Assembly: GCA_964448645.1 (NCBI GenBank)
Contig: CAYUZY010000004.1
Coordinates: forward strand, 1 to 34,984
DNA from: GCA-2719315 sp964448645
GTDB lineage: Bacteria; Bacteroidota; Bacteroidia; Flavobacteriales; Flavobacteriaceae
DNA: 34,984 nucleotides
Direction of reading: 5' to 3'
The position numbers were made by a program, and so were the translations under genes. This document shows positions 8,046 through 15,258 of the stretch, piece after piece. The notes under the pieces are model-generated. The model saw nothing but the letters and a program-made list of their open reading frames with translations, had not been told where the DNA came from and did not search any database. Numbering within the stretch: position 1 is the stretch's first letter; each line of letters starts with the position of its first letter.

Positions 8046-9362
8046 TTATATTAAATTGTTTAAAATCAAAACTCCTATAAGTCCAGTTATTCCAATAGAA
8101 GTTTCCATAATTGTCCAGGTTAATAAAGTTTCTTTTACACTTAAATTAAAATATTCTTTGAACAGCCAAAATCCACTATCATTTACATGAGATAACATTA
8201 AACTTCCTGCGCCAATAGCTAAAACCATTAATTCAGGATTTACAGCATTGTTTTGAACTAATGGTAAAACAATTGCGGCAGTAGTTAATCCAGCTACAGT
8301 AGCAGAACCTACTGAAAATCTTATTAATGTCGCCGTTAGCCATCCTAAAATTAAAGGAGAAAAATCCGTCATTTCTAATAATTTTCCAATATAATCACTT
8401 ACACCACTATCAACTAAAATTTGTTTCAAAGCTCCTGCTCCAGCTATAATTAATAAAACCATAGTGATTCCTGAAATAGATTTAGTGAAAATTTTCATTA
8501 TTTCATCCATTTTAATACCTCTTGACAATCCAAGGGTATAAATAGATAATAAGACCGATAATAGTAATGCAATAACTGGGTTTCCAATAAACTTAATTAT
8601 TGAATAAATAACTAATTTATCTGAAAGAAATTCTAATATTATAGTAGAAATCCCTATTAAAATTACTGGTAATAAAGCTGTAAACAAACTTATTTTCAAA
8701 CCAGGTAACTCATCTTCAGAAAATACTTTTTTTGCCATAAACTCTTTCAAAGGTTTTGCATTTACTTTACTTAAAAATTTTGTTAATATTGGTCCTGAAA
8801 TAATTATTGTAGGAATTGAAACTATTATTCCATAAATAAGAGTTTTTCCTATATCTGCTTCAAACATAATCGTTAATGCAGAAGGGGCAGGATGAGGAGG
8901 AAGGAACCCATGAGTCACAGAAAGAGAAGCCAACATTGGAAGGGCTATTGTAATTAAAGGAATTCCTGTTGCTGAAGCAACTGTAAAAACAAGTGGAACT
9001 AAAATTACAAATCCAACAGAATAAAACATTGTAATTCCAACTATAAATCCAGTTAACATTACAGCCCATTGAGTATTTCTAACGCCAAACAATCTGATTA
9101 AACCATTAGTTATTTGCTGAGCCGCTCCACTATCGGCAACAATCTTACCTAACATAGCTCCTAAGCCTAAAATCATAACTAAAAACCCTAGAGTATTTCC
9201 TATACCTTTTTCAATTGACTCAATTACGTCAATTAAATTCATGCCTTGAGCAATTCCTACACTTAAAGAAATAATTATAAAAGCTATAAAAGCATTTAAT
9301 CTAAAAAAGATAATTAATAAGAATAAAAAAATTATTCCTAGAGTAATTATAAATAATGGCAT
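8046..9362 (-). CDS. GntP-family permease (gluconate / D-serine type)
   Basis: A 438-residue polytopic membrane protein with about 12 hydrophobic segments and the family motif HGFLPPHPAPSALTI near residue 155. The GntP family includes gluconate:H+ symporters and the D-serine permease DsdX. The neighbours, a D-threonine-aldolase/D-serine-dehydratase-like enzyme, RidA and a dipeptidase rather than a gluconate kinase, point to a D-hydroxy-amino acid or related hydroxy acid as substrate (inference). It is the first gene of the leftward cassette, with 4 bp to RidA. I see no convincing promoter in the 73 bp upstream. Confidence 0.9.
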   Translation of the reverse strand: MPLFIITLGIIFLFLLIIFFRLNAFIAFIIISLSVGIAQGMNLIDVIESIEKGIGNTLGFLVMILGLGAMLGKIVADSGAAQQITNGLIRLFGVRNTQWAVMLTGFIVGITMFYSVGFVILVPLVFTVASATGIPLITIALPMLASLSVTHGFLPPHPAPSALTIMFEADIGKTLIYGIIVSIPTIIISGPILTKFLSKVNAKPLKEFMAKKVFSEDELPGLKISLFTALLPVILIGISTIILEFLSDKLVIYSIIKFIGNPVIALLLSVLLSIYTLGLSRGIKMDEIMKIFTKSISGITMVLLIIAGAGALKQILVDSGVSDYIGKLLEMTDFSPLILGWLTATLIRFSVGSATVAGLTTAAIVLPLVQNNAVNPELMVLAIGAGSLMLSHVNDSGFWLFKEYFNLSVKETLLTWTIMETSIGITGLIGVLILNNLI

Positions 9363-9435
9363 AATCGTTAAATTTATAAAAGGAATAACATTAAATAAAA
9401 AATTTATATTATTAATTTAAAAAAACTTATACCCA

Positions 9436-9846
9436 TTGAAGAAAATTCTGATAATATTAATGTTTCCTTTTCTTTTATTCTCCCAAAGAGGGAAAACTGG
9501 TGATCAGGTTTTTAAGCATAAATTTCCCCCTAACGTATATAATAAAGTTTCTAACTCATCACTAACCATTTCAAATAATGTTGATCATGATGTAATTGTT
9601 TTAATTAGAGATCAAGCAAAAAAATATCTAAGACATACTTACATTAGAAATGGTGATTTTTACACTTTTAGAGACATTCCTATAACAAGGCTATATGTTC
9701 AGTTTAAATCTCTTGAATTTTTCTTTGAAGATAGAGAAAGAACTGTTATAAATTTTGGCGAAAAACACACTTTCAATTTCTTTTATGATGCTTCAATGGA
9801 AGGAAATTATTTTAAAATTTCTGAAGAAGAATTTTTTAAACCCTAA
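9436..9846 (+). CDS. Secreted small protein, unknown function
   Basis: A 136-residue protein with TTG start at 9436 and a signal peptide (Lys-Lys start, hydrophobic core, cleavage near LFSQ, residue 16). The mature domain alternates short hydrophobic and polar strands, with a central FRDIPITRLYVQF segment. It looks like a small beta-rich periplasmic or surface domain. I recognise no family. It is followed by 80 bp carrying the promoter of the PTS operon, so it is probably a separate transcription unit. Confidence 0.6.
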   Translation: MKKILIILMFPFLLFSQRGKTGDQVFKHKFPPNVYNKVSNSSLTISNNVDHDVIVLIRDQAKKYLRHTYIRNGDFYTFRDIPITRLYVQFKSLEFFFEDRERTVINFGEKHTFNFFYDASMEGNYFKISEEEFFKP

Positions 9847-9873
9847 TCTATATTTTTTATATTAAAAATCTTG

Positions 9874-9895
9874 TATAATAGATTTATTATATTTG
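9874..9895 (+). promoter_or_regulatory. Candidate promoter and operator of the lyase-PTS operon
   Basis: TATATTTG at 9888-9895 matches the Bacteroidota -7 consensus TAnnTTTG exactly. A TTG lies upstream at 9871-9873, with a spacing shorter than usual. A dyad TATAATA-gatt-TATTATA (9874-9891) overlaps the -7 box and could be where a repressor binds. The lyase start codon is 31 bp downstream. The dyad is AT-only, so chance is possible. Confidence 0.4.
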
Positions 9896-9926
9896 ATTTT
9901 AGCTTTAAATGTTATAAAATTTATTT

Positions 9927-11312
9927 ATGAAGTTTCTAAATGCTGAACCCTTTAGAATAAAGGTTGTTGAACCAATTAAAAAATCTACCCGAAAACAAAG
10001 AGAAGAATGGATAAAAAAAGCTCATTATAATGTTTTCAAACTTAAAGCAGAAGATGTTTATATAGATATGTTAACTGATAGTGGGACTTCTGCAATGTCT
10101 AGTAATCAATGGTCGGGAGTAATGTCTGGAGATGAATCATATGCTGGAAGTAAAAGTTTTTTTAATCTTAAGAACTCTATAATAGATATTTTTGGCTTCC
10201 CCTATGTTCAACCAACTCATCAAGGTAGAGCTGCTGATTTTATTATGTCCCAATTATATTCAAAAAAAGGAAATTATATTCTAGGAAATATGCACTTTGA
10301 TAGTTTTAAAGGGCATGCAGAAATTGCTGGTTCTATACCTGTTGATTTAATTATAGAAGAAGGTAGGACTGCAAATGATATTTATCACCCATTTAAGGGA
10401 AATATAGATATAGATAAATTAAAAAATTTCATAAATAAACACGGAAAAGAAAATGTTGGTTTAATTATTATTACTGTTACGTCTAATGGAAATGGAGGTC
10501 AACCTGTTTCCATGGAAAACATTAGATTAGCTTCAGAAATAGCTAAAAAAAATAATATTCCTTTAATGATAGATGCAGCAAGATTTGCTGAGAATTGTTA
10601 TTTCATTAAAAAGAGAGAACCTGGTTTTGAAAATATGACAATAAAAGAAATTGCTCAAAAAATGTTTTCTTATGCTGATGGTTGTGTAATGAGTTCTAAA
10701 AAAGATGGTTTAGTAAATATTGGGGGGTTCATATGTACAAAACATGAAGATTTATTTGCATCTATAAATCAACTTGCAATTATTAATGAAGGTTTTGTTA
10801 CCTATGGTGGAATGAGTGGAAGAGATCTTGAGGCATTAGCCATAGGATTACAAGAGGGTATTGAAGAGGATTATCTTGAATATAGAATCGAACAAGTAAA
10901 ATATTTAGGTGATCAACTATTACAAAAAGGTATTCCTATTATTGTTCCTGCAGGAGGTCACGGAATTTATATTGATGCAAAAAAGTTTTATCCACATATT
11001 CCTCAGAATGAATTTCCAGGTCAAGCTTTGGTTATTGAACTCTTCAAAACAGGAGGTGTTAGAGGAGTAGAGTTAGGATCTTGTGCCTTTTCTAAAAAAG
11101 ATTTAAATACAGGTGAAATAATTTATCCTGAACTTGAAATGGTAAGGTTAACTGTTTCCAGAAGAATTTATACCAACAGACATATGGATGTAGTTGTAAA
11201 CTCTCTTAATGATGTATATAAAAGAAGGCACACTGCAAAAGGTTTAAAAATAACATATGAAGGGCCAATAATTAGTCTAAGACATTTCACTGCAAAATTT
11301 GAACTTTTATGA
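9927..11312 (+). CDS. Tryptophanase / tyrosine phenol-lyase family PLP lyase
   Basis: A 461-residue beta-eliminating lyase (aminotransferase fold I). Visible residues are Tyr72 (GDESYAG), Asp216 and Arg219 (IDAARFAEN), PLP Lys259 (SSKKDGLVNIGG), Arg407 for the substrate carboxylate and His453 (LRHFTAK). The Arg that defines tyrosine phenol-lyase (Arg381 in the Citrobacter enzyme) is Leu383 here, and VELGS matches tryptophanases, so it is not a phenol-lyase. The family splits beta-substituted alanines to pyruvate, ammonia and a leaving group. The active-site loop HFDSFKGH differs from the FDTTQGH form of Escherichia tryptophanase, so the substrate may not be tryptophan. It leads a coupled PTS operon: its stop overlaps the next start by 4 bp (ATGA). 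Confidence 0.85.
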   Translation: MKFLNAEPFRIKVVEPIKKSTRKQREEWIKKAHYNVFKLKAEDVYIDMLTDSGTSAMSSNQWSGVMSGDESYAGSKSFFNLKNSIIDIFGFPYVQPTHQGRAADFIMSQLYSKKGNYILGNMHFDSFKGHAEIAGSIPVDLIIEEGRTANDIYHPFKGNIDIDKLKNFINKHGKENVGLIIITVTSNGNGGQPVSMENIRLASEIAKKNNIPLMIDAARFAENCYFIKKREPGFENMTIKEIAQKMFSYADGCVMSSKKDGLVNIGGFICTKHEDLFASINQLAIINEGFVTYGGMSGRDLEALAIGLQEGIEEDYLEYRIEQVKYLGDQLLQKGIPIIVPAGGHGIYIDAKKFYPHIPQNEFPGQALVIELFKTGGVRGVELGSCAFSKKDLNTGEIIYPELEMVRLTVSRRIYTNRHMDVVVNSLNDVYKRRHTAKGLKITYEGPIISLRHFTAKFELL

Positions 11313-12457
11313 AAAATTTTAATTTCTATATGCCAACCCAAATAAGATTTGGAAAAGGAAGAATAAATGAGCTTAAAGAAATTATACCATCCTATGGCAG
11401 AAAATGTCTCATTGTTTCAAGACCTGTTAATGGGTCTCTTAAAAAACTTTATGAAAAAATAAATAAAATTTTAGAAGATATAGGTATTTCAACTTTTGTC
11501 TATGATGGTATTGTTCCAAACCCAACTATTGAAGGAGTAAATGAAGGTGTGAAAATTGCATCCGAAAATAATATTGATTTTGTTTTAGGAGTTGGAGGAG
11601 GATCAGTTATGGATTCAGCGAAGTTAATTGCTTTTTTAAAAAATAAAGATTCAAAAATTAATTGGAATGAAGTAACTAAAAAATATAATAATCCATTTAA
11701 AATATCTGAAAAACCTAAATATGCAGTCCCTTTTATTGCAATTTCAACAACTTCTGGAAGTGGTTCTCACTGTACTCAAGCAGCAGTTGTAAGTGATCTT
11801 GAAAAAAAAGAAAAAATAACTGTTTTTCATTCTGGATTATTTCCATCAGTTGCTATAATAGATCCAGAATTAATGCTTACAGTACCTTCAAAAGTTTCTT
11901 CTGCTACAGGTTTTGATGTATTTGCTCATGCCTTTGAAAGTTATTTAGGGAACTTAACCTCTCCTCTTACTGAAAAAATGTCATTTGAAGCAATTAATTT
12001 AGTTTTTGAATATCTTCCAAAAGTAATTAATGATCCTAAAAATATTACCTATAGAAGTAAAATGGCATGGGCGGACACTTTAGCTGGGATGTGCCTTTCA
12101 AATGGAGGGGCTGATTTACCTCATCCTCTTGGAGAAATAATTGGTGGAATTTGTCCTAGAATTTCTCATGGTGAAACACTAGCAATAGTTTATCCGGAAT
12201 TTTTAAAATATAAAGAAAATATCTCACCCAAAAAATTCTCTTTAATTGAAAAGGAAACAGGTTTAGAAAAAATTGGTCAATCTTTAACTATAAAAATTAA
12301 TACTCTCTTAAAAGAAATAAATCTTTATGATTCATTTAATTATTCAAATATTTCTTCAAATGAAATCAAATTAATTTCAAATCATCCTCTTTTAGATATT
12401 CTTCAGCCTGAAAATTCATCCGAAATAAAAAATATAATGAATAACAGTTTAAAATAA
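11309..12457 (+). CDS. Iron-containing (group III) alcohol dehydrogenase
   Basis: A 382-residue Fe-ADH of the butanol-dehydrogenase/YqhD-like branch: N-terminal FYMPTQIRFGKGRI, nucleotide-binding GVGGGSVMDSAK (about 94-105), metal ligands Asp203 and His207 (GFDVFAHAFE), His272 (LPHPLGE) and His287 (SHGE). It is complete. Such enzymes interconvert alcohols with aldehydes or ketones using NAD(P)H. It starts inside the lyase stop codon (ATGA overlap) and is followed 9 bp later by the epimerase-like gene, so it should act in the same pathway, for example on a sugar or polyol phosphate or on an aldehyde made from it (inference). Confidence 0.92.
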   Translation: MKNFNFYMPTQIRFGKGRINELKEIIPSYGRKCLIVSRPVNGSLKKLYEKINKILEDIGISTFVYDGIVPNPTIEGVNEGVKIASENNIDFVLGVGGGSVMDSAKLIAFLKNKDSKINWNEVTKKYNNPFKISEKPKYAVPFIAISTTSGSGSHCTQAAVVSDLEKKEKITVFHSGLFPSVAIIDPELMLTVPSKVSSATGFDVFAHAFESYLGNLTSPLTEKMSFEAINLVFEYLPKVINDPKNITYRSKMAWADTLAGMCLSNGGADLPHPLGEIIGGICPRISHGETLAIVYPEFLKYKENISPKKFSLIEKETGLEKIGQSLTIKINTLLKEINLYDSFNYSNISSNEIKLISNHPLLDILQPENSSEIKNIMNNSLK

Positions 12458-12466
12458 ATTTATGAT

Positions 12467-13171
12467 ATGAAAAAAATTAAAATTGCAGCAGGGTTAGCAC
12501 ATGTAGATTATGGTCAATTAGTTAATATAGTTAAAGAAGCTAGTGAGGCAGGAGTAGATTATATTCATTCTGATGCTGCAGACATGCATGATCTAAAAAA
12601 TTTGCAATTAATGGGTGGTCATCAAATAATTGAAGGAATTAGAAAAGTAACTAACAAGCCCATTGAATGCCATATCTATACTCGAACTTGTGATAAGCTT
12701 TTTATTGACAAATTATCTGAAGTAGGAACAAACATGTTAATTCTTCCAGCAGAACATTTTATTGGGGCCCCTTTAGCTTATATAATTCATTGGTGTAGAG
12801 AAAAAAAGATAAAAGTTGGCCTTACAATTGGTTTATACACACCTCTTTCTTTCGTAGAAGAATCTATTTACGATATTGACAGATTACATATAGTTGTTCA
12901 TGGTGTAGACGATACCGATGGAAAAGATAATTGGAGTTGGAGAAAATCTTGTATAGATTTATTAAAAAGAGCTAGAAAACTTGTAGACGATAAAAATCCG
13001 AAATGTGAAATTGCTATTGATGGTGGAATAAGAGCAAATAATCTTGACAAACTTATTAAATGTGATCCCGATGTTGTAGTATTTTCTTCAGCTATTTTTA
13101 AAGATCCTGATGGAATAACTAATGCTGTAAATAAATGTAGAAGTTCTATAAATAATGCCCAAATAAATTGA
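12467..13171 (+). CDS. Ribulose-phosphate 3-epimerase-like protein
   Basis: A 234-residue TIM-barrel protein of the ribulose-phosphate/allulose-phosphate 3-epimerase family. The four metal ligands are kept: His34 and Asp36 (YIHSDA), His69 (ECHIYTR) and Asp185 (IAIDGGI). Asp36 and Asp185 are also the acid/base pair. The N-terminus (AAGLAHVDYGQL instead of SILSADFxxL) and the loop usually containing GFGGQ (here a Trp-rich DNWSWRKS near 154-161) differ clearly from housekeeping epimerases, so a different ketose phosphate or related substrate is likely. PTS-linked epimerases of this family are known (for example SgcE and AlsE contexts). Its 3' end overlaps the EIIA start by 4 bp. Confidence 0.85.
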   Translation: MKKIKIAAGLAHVDYGQLVNIVKEASEAGVDYIHSDAADMHDLKNLQLMGGHQIIEGIRKVTNKPIECHIYTRTCDKLFIDKLSEVGTNMLILPAEHFIGAPLAYIIHWCREKKIKVGLTIGLYTPLSFVEESIYDIDRLHIVVHGVDDTDGKDNWSWRKSCIDLLKRARKLVDDKNPKCEIAIDGGIRANNLDKLIKCDPDVVVFSSAIFKDPDGITNAVNKCRSSINNAQIN

Positions 13172-13608
13172 AAATCAGTCCACAAATAAAATTATCACTA
13201 GATTCAAAAAACAAATTTGAAGCTATAAAAGAATTATCCATGATACTCAAAGAGAATGGGAAAATTAATAATTTAAATAATTTTATTAATGAGATTAATC
13301 AAAGGGAAAATATACTTTCTACCTACTGTGGTTATGGAGTGGCAATTCCTCATTGTGAATCAACTGAAGTTCTTGAATCTGGAATTGTTTTTGGAAGATC
13401 AGACGGATTGATTTGGGATGAAAATGATGATTCTGTTTGTTTTGTGTTATTGTTAGCAATTCCAAAAATCGAAACTAAAGAAAATTCACACATTGAAATA
13501 ATGTCTAAAATTGCAAGTTTAGCTCTTGATGAAAAAATAAGAAAAAAATGGAAAAATTCTAAAGTTATAAGTGAAATTGAAAATACTTTTAAAATCAACA
13601 ATAAATGA
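13168..13608 (+). CDS. PTS EIIA component, fructose/mannitol type
   Basis: A 146-residue stand-alone EIIA domain. The phosphorylated His is His62 in YGVAIPHCES, matching the GxAIPH motif of the fructose-mannitol EIIA family. A second conserved stretch is HIEIMSKIAS near residue 110. The start is TTG at 13168, overlapping the epimerase stop (TTGA), and the 3' end overlaps the EIIC start (ATGA). It should accept phosphate from HPr and pass it to the EIIB encoded two genes downstream. Confidence 0.9.
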   Translation: MKISPQIKLSLDSKNKFEAIKELSMILKENGKINNLNNFINEINQRENILSTYCGYGVAIPHCESTEVLESGIVFGRSDGLIWDENDDSVCFVLLLAIPKIETKENSHIEIMSKIASLALDEKIRKKWKNSKVISEIENTFKINNK

Positions 13609-14660
13609 AATATTGGAAAGAAACTAAAGACATTTTTATGAACACTGGACTTCATTTTAGAACAGGTGTTTCATATATGCTTCCTGTTATTTTAATTGGA
13701 GGAATGGTAGGTAGTTTAGCCGTATTGGGAGGAACCAATTTTTCTGATGATTCAATTTGGCAAATTTTTAAAACTATTGGTGAGATTGGTCTTAAATATT
13801 TTGTTCCGATAATGGCTGCTTATACAGCATATAGTATCAGTGATACTCCTGGCATTGCTCCAGGTTTTATTATTGGTATTCTAGCTCAACAGATCAACAC
13901 TGGTTATTTAGGAGCTCTTTTTGGAGGAATACTTGTTGGATATGTTACATATATGTTACTAAAAATAGAACTCACAAATATCCTTCAAAGTACATGGGGA
14001 TTTATAGCCCCTGTTTTTAGCACAATTATAGTTTCCCTTTTTCTTGTTTATTTTATGGGGCCTCCTATAGCTAAATTAATGGATTTTTTAACTGCATTTT
14101 TAAGTAGTTTAAATAAAGATGGATCCGCTGCTATGGGTGGTGTTATGGGGTTCTTAGGAGGAATTGATTATGGTGGTCCTTTTAGTAAAACTCAAAGTAC
14201 ATTTGCTACAGCAGTTATGGATATAGACTTATATGTACCACTAGGAATATGCGGTTCTATCGTTACCGTTCCTCCTTTAGGTCTTTGTTTAGCAACTTTT
14301 TTTAAACCGAATCTTTATACTAAAACTGAAAAACAATATGCAAAAAATTCATGGCTATATGCTATAATTGGAGGCTTTACTGAAATAGTAATTCCTTTAG
14401 CTGCGGGGGACTTAATAAGAGTAACTATAGCGACTGCTATTGGAACAACTTTAACAGGTTTAATAGCAGGATTCTTTTTACTAGAATTAAGTACTCCTGT
14501 GCTTGGAATTGCACAATGGTTTTTTTACAACAAGCCATTAGTATTTGTTCTTTCTGTTTTAGCTGGAACAATTACTGTTGCTTTAATAGTAAATTTTTTA
14601 AAAGGAATTAGTAATAGAGATATTAAAGCTCTTGAAGCTGCTGAAGAAAAAATGAATTAA
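13605..14660 (+). CDS. PTS fructose-family EIIC membrane permease
   Basis: A 351-residue stand-alone EIIC with about 9-10 membrane segments. Family motifs: HFRTGVSYMLPVILIGG near the N-terminus, AAYTAYSISDTPGIAPG around 70-86, and GGIDYGGPFSKTQ near 185, at the substrate-binding region. No EIIA or EIIB domain is fused. It forms the sugar translocation channel. The DYGGP variant in place of the usual DMGGP, and the catabolic partners encoded alongside, suggest a substrate other than plain fructose. The gap to EIIB is 17 bp. Confidence 0.92.
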   Translation: MKYWKETKDIFMNTGLHFRTGVSYMLPVILIGGMVGSLAVLGGTNFSDDSIWQIFKTIGEIGLKYFVPIMAAYTAYSISDTPGIAPGFIIGILAQQINTGYLGALFGGILVGYVTYMLLKIELTNILQSTWGFIAPVFSTIIVSLFLVYFMGPPIAKLMDFLTAFLSSLNKDGSAAMGGVMGFLGGIDYGGPFSKTQSTFATAVMDIDLYVPLGICGSIVTVPPLGLCLATFFKPNLYTKTEKQYAKNSWLYAIIGGFTEIVIPLAAGDLIRVTIATAIGTTLTGLIAGFFLLELSTPVLGIAQWFFYNKPLVFVLSVLAGTITVALIVNFLKGISNRDIKALEAAEEKMN

Positions 14661-14677
14661 TTAATATATTTATAGTT

Positions 14678-14995
14678 ATGAAAATTGCATTAATAACATC
14701 TTGTCTTGCAGGTGTAGCTCACAGTAAAATGGCAGCATTAGCTATTAAAAAAGAATGTGAAAAACGAAGTTATCAATTATGTGTTGAAGAACAAGGTGGA
14801 CATAAAATACCGGTTAAACTTTCAAAAAAAGAAATAGAAGATGCTGATATAGTTATTATAGCTAAAATGGTAACTATATCAGGAAAAAATAGATTTGAGA
14901 ATAAAATTGTCTTAGATGTTAGTGTAAATAAAGCAGTTAGAAACCCTTCTGAAATTTTGGATATGGCTGAAAATTTACTTGAACAAGAAAAATGA
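14678..14995 (+). CDS. PTS EIIB component, fructose type
   Basis: A 105-residue stand-alone fructose-type EIIB. The phosphorylated cysteine is Cys9 in TSCLAGVAHSKMAA, the classical CPxGxAHT-like loop (here CLAGVAHS). A central KIPVKLSKKEIEDADIVIIA segment is typical. It takes phosphate from EIIA and gives it to the incoming sugar at EIIC. Its stop overlaps the HPr start (ATGA). Confidence 0.93.
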   Translation: MKIALITSCLAGVAHSKMAALAIKKECEKRSYQLCVEEQGGHKIPVKLSKKEIEDADIVIIAKMVTISGKNRFENKIVLDVSVNKAVRNPSEILDMAENLLEQEK

Positions 14996-15255
14996 AAAAA
15001 ATCAAAATTCAAATTAATGATAAGATTGGTTTTCATGCTCGAACTGCATCAATATTTTCTAAAGAAGCTAGTAAATTCAAATCAATCGTAAATATTGAAT
15101 TTAAAGATAAAAAAGTTAATGGAAAAAGTATGTTGTCAATTATGAGTCTAGGTGTTAAAAGTGGTGATTCAGTTATTCTTTCTTGTGAAGGAAAAGATGA
15201 AGAAATTTCAATTAATCATTTGAAAAATTTTATTGATAATAATTTTAATTCTTGA
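14992..15255 (+). CDS. HPr phosphocarrier protein
   Basis: An 87-residue HPr. Active-site His15 lies in IGFHARTAS and the regulatory Ser46 in NGKSMLSIM, both at canonical positions. Arg17 is kept. The usually conserved Pro18 of HARP is Thr here, a notable change beside the phosphorylated His. It stops at TGA 15253-15255, and the same reading frame continues directly into EI. HPr carries phosphate from EI to EIIA; an intact Ser46 leaves room for control by an HPr kinase, which is not in this window. Confidence 0.93.
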   Translation: MKKIKIQINDKIGFHARTASIFSKEASKFKSIVNIEFKDKKVNGKSMLSIMSLGVKSGDSVILSCEGKDEEISINHLKNFIDNNFNS

Positions 15256-15258
15256 ACC

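Noticed and set aside
8046..9362. Dedicated gluconate transporter
   Set aside because: No gluconate kinase or Entner-Doudoroff gene is near; the neighbours point to D-hydroxy amino acids, so only the family is stated.
9927..11312. Tyrosine phenol-lyase
   Set aside because: The Arg that defines phenol-lyases is Leu383 here, and the surrounding VELGS matches tryptophanases.
12898..13185. Opposite-strand open frame across the epimerase gene
   Set aside because: It lies antisense to a well-supported gene and shows no recognisable protein features; others like it (8860-9069, 13350-13655, 15570-15908, 32160-32607) were dropped for the same reason.
15253..15255. TGA as a selenocysteine codon
   Set aside because: It falls between two complete domains, not in a redox motif, and neither HPr nor EI uses selenocysteine.
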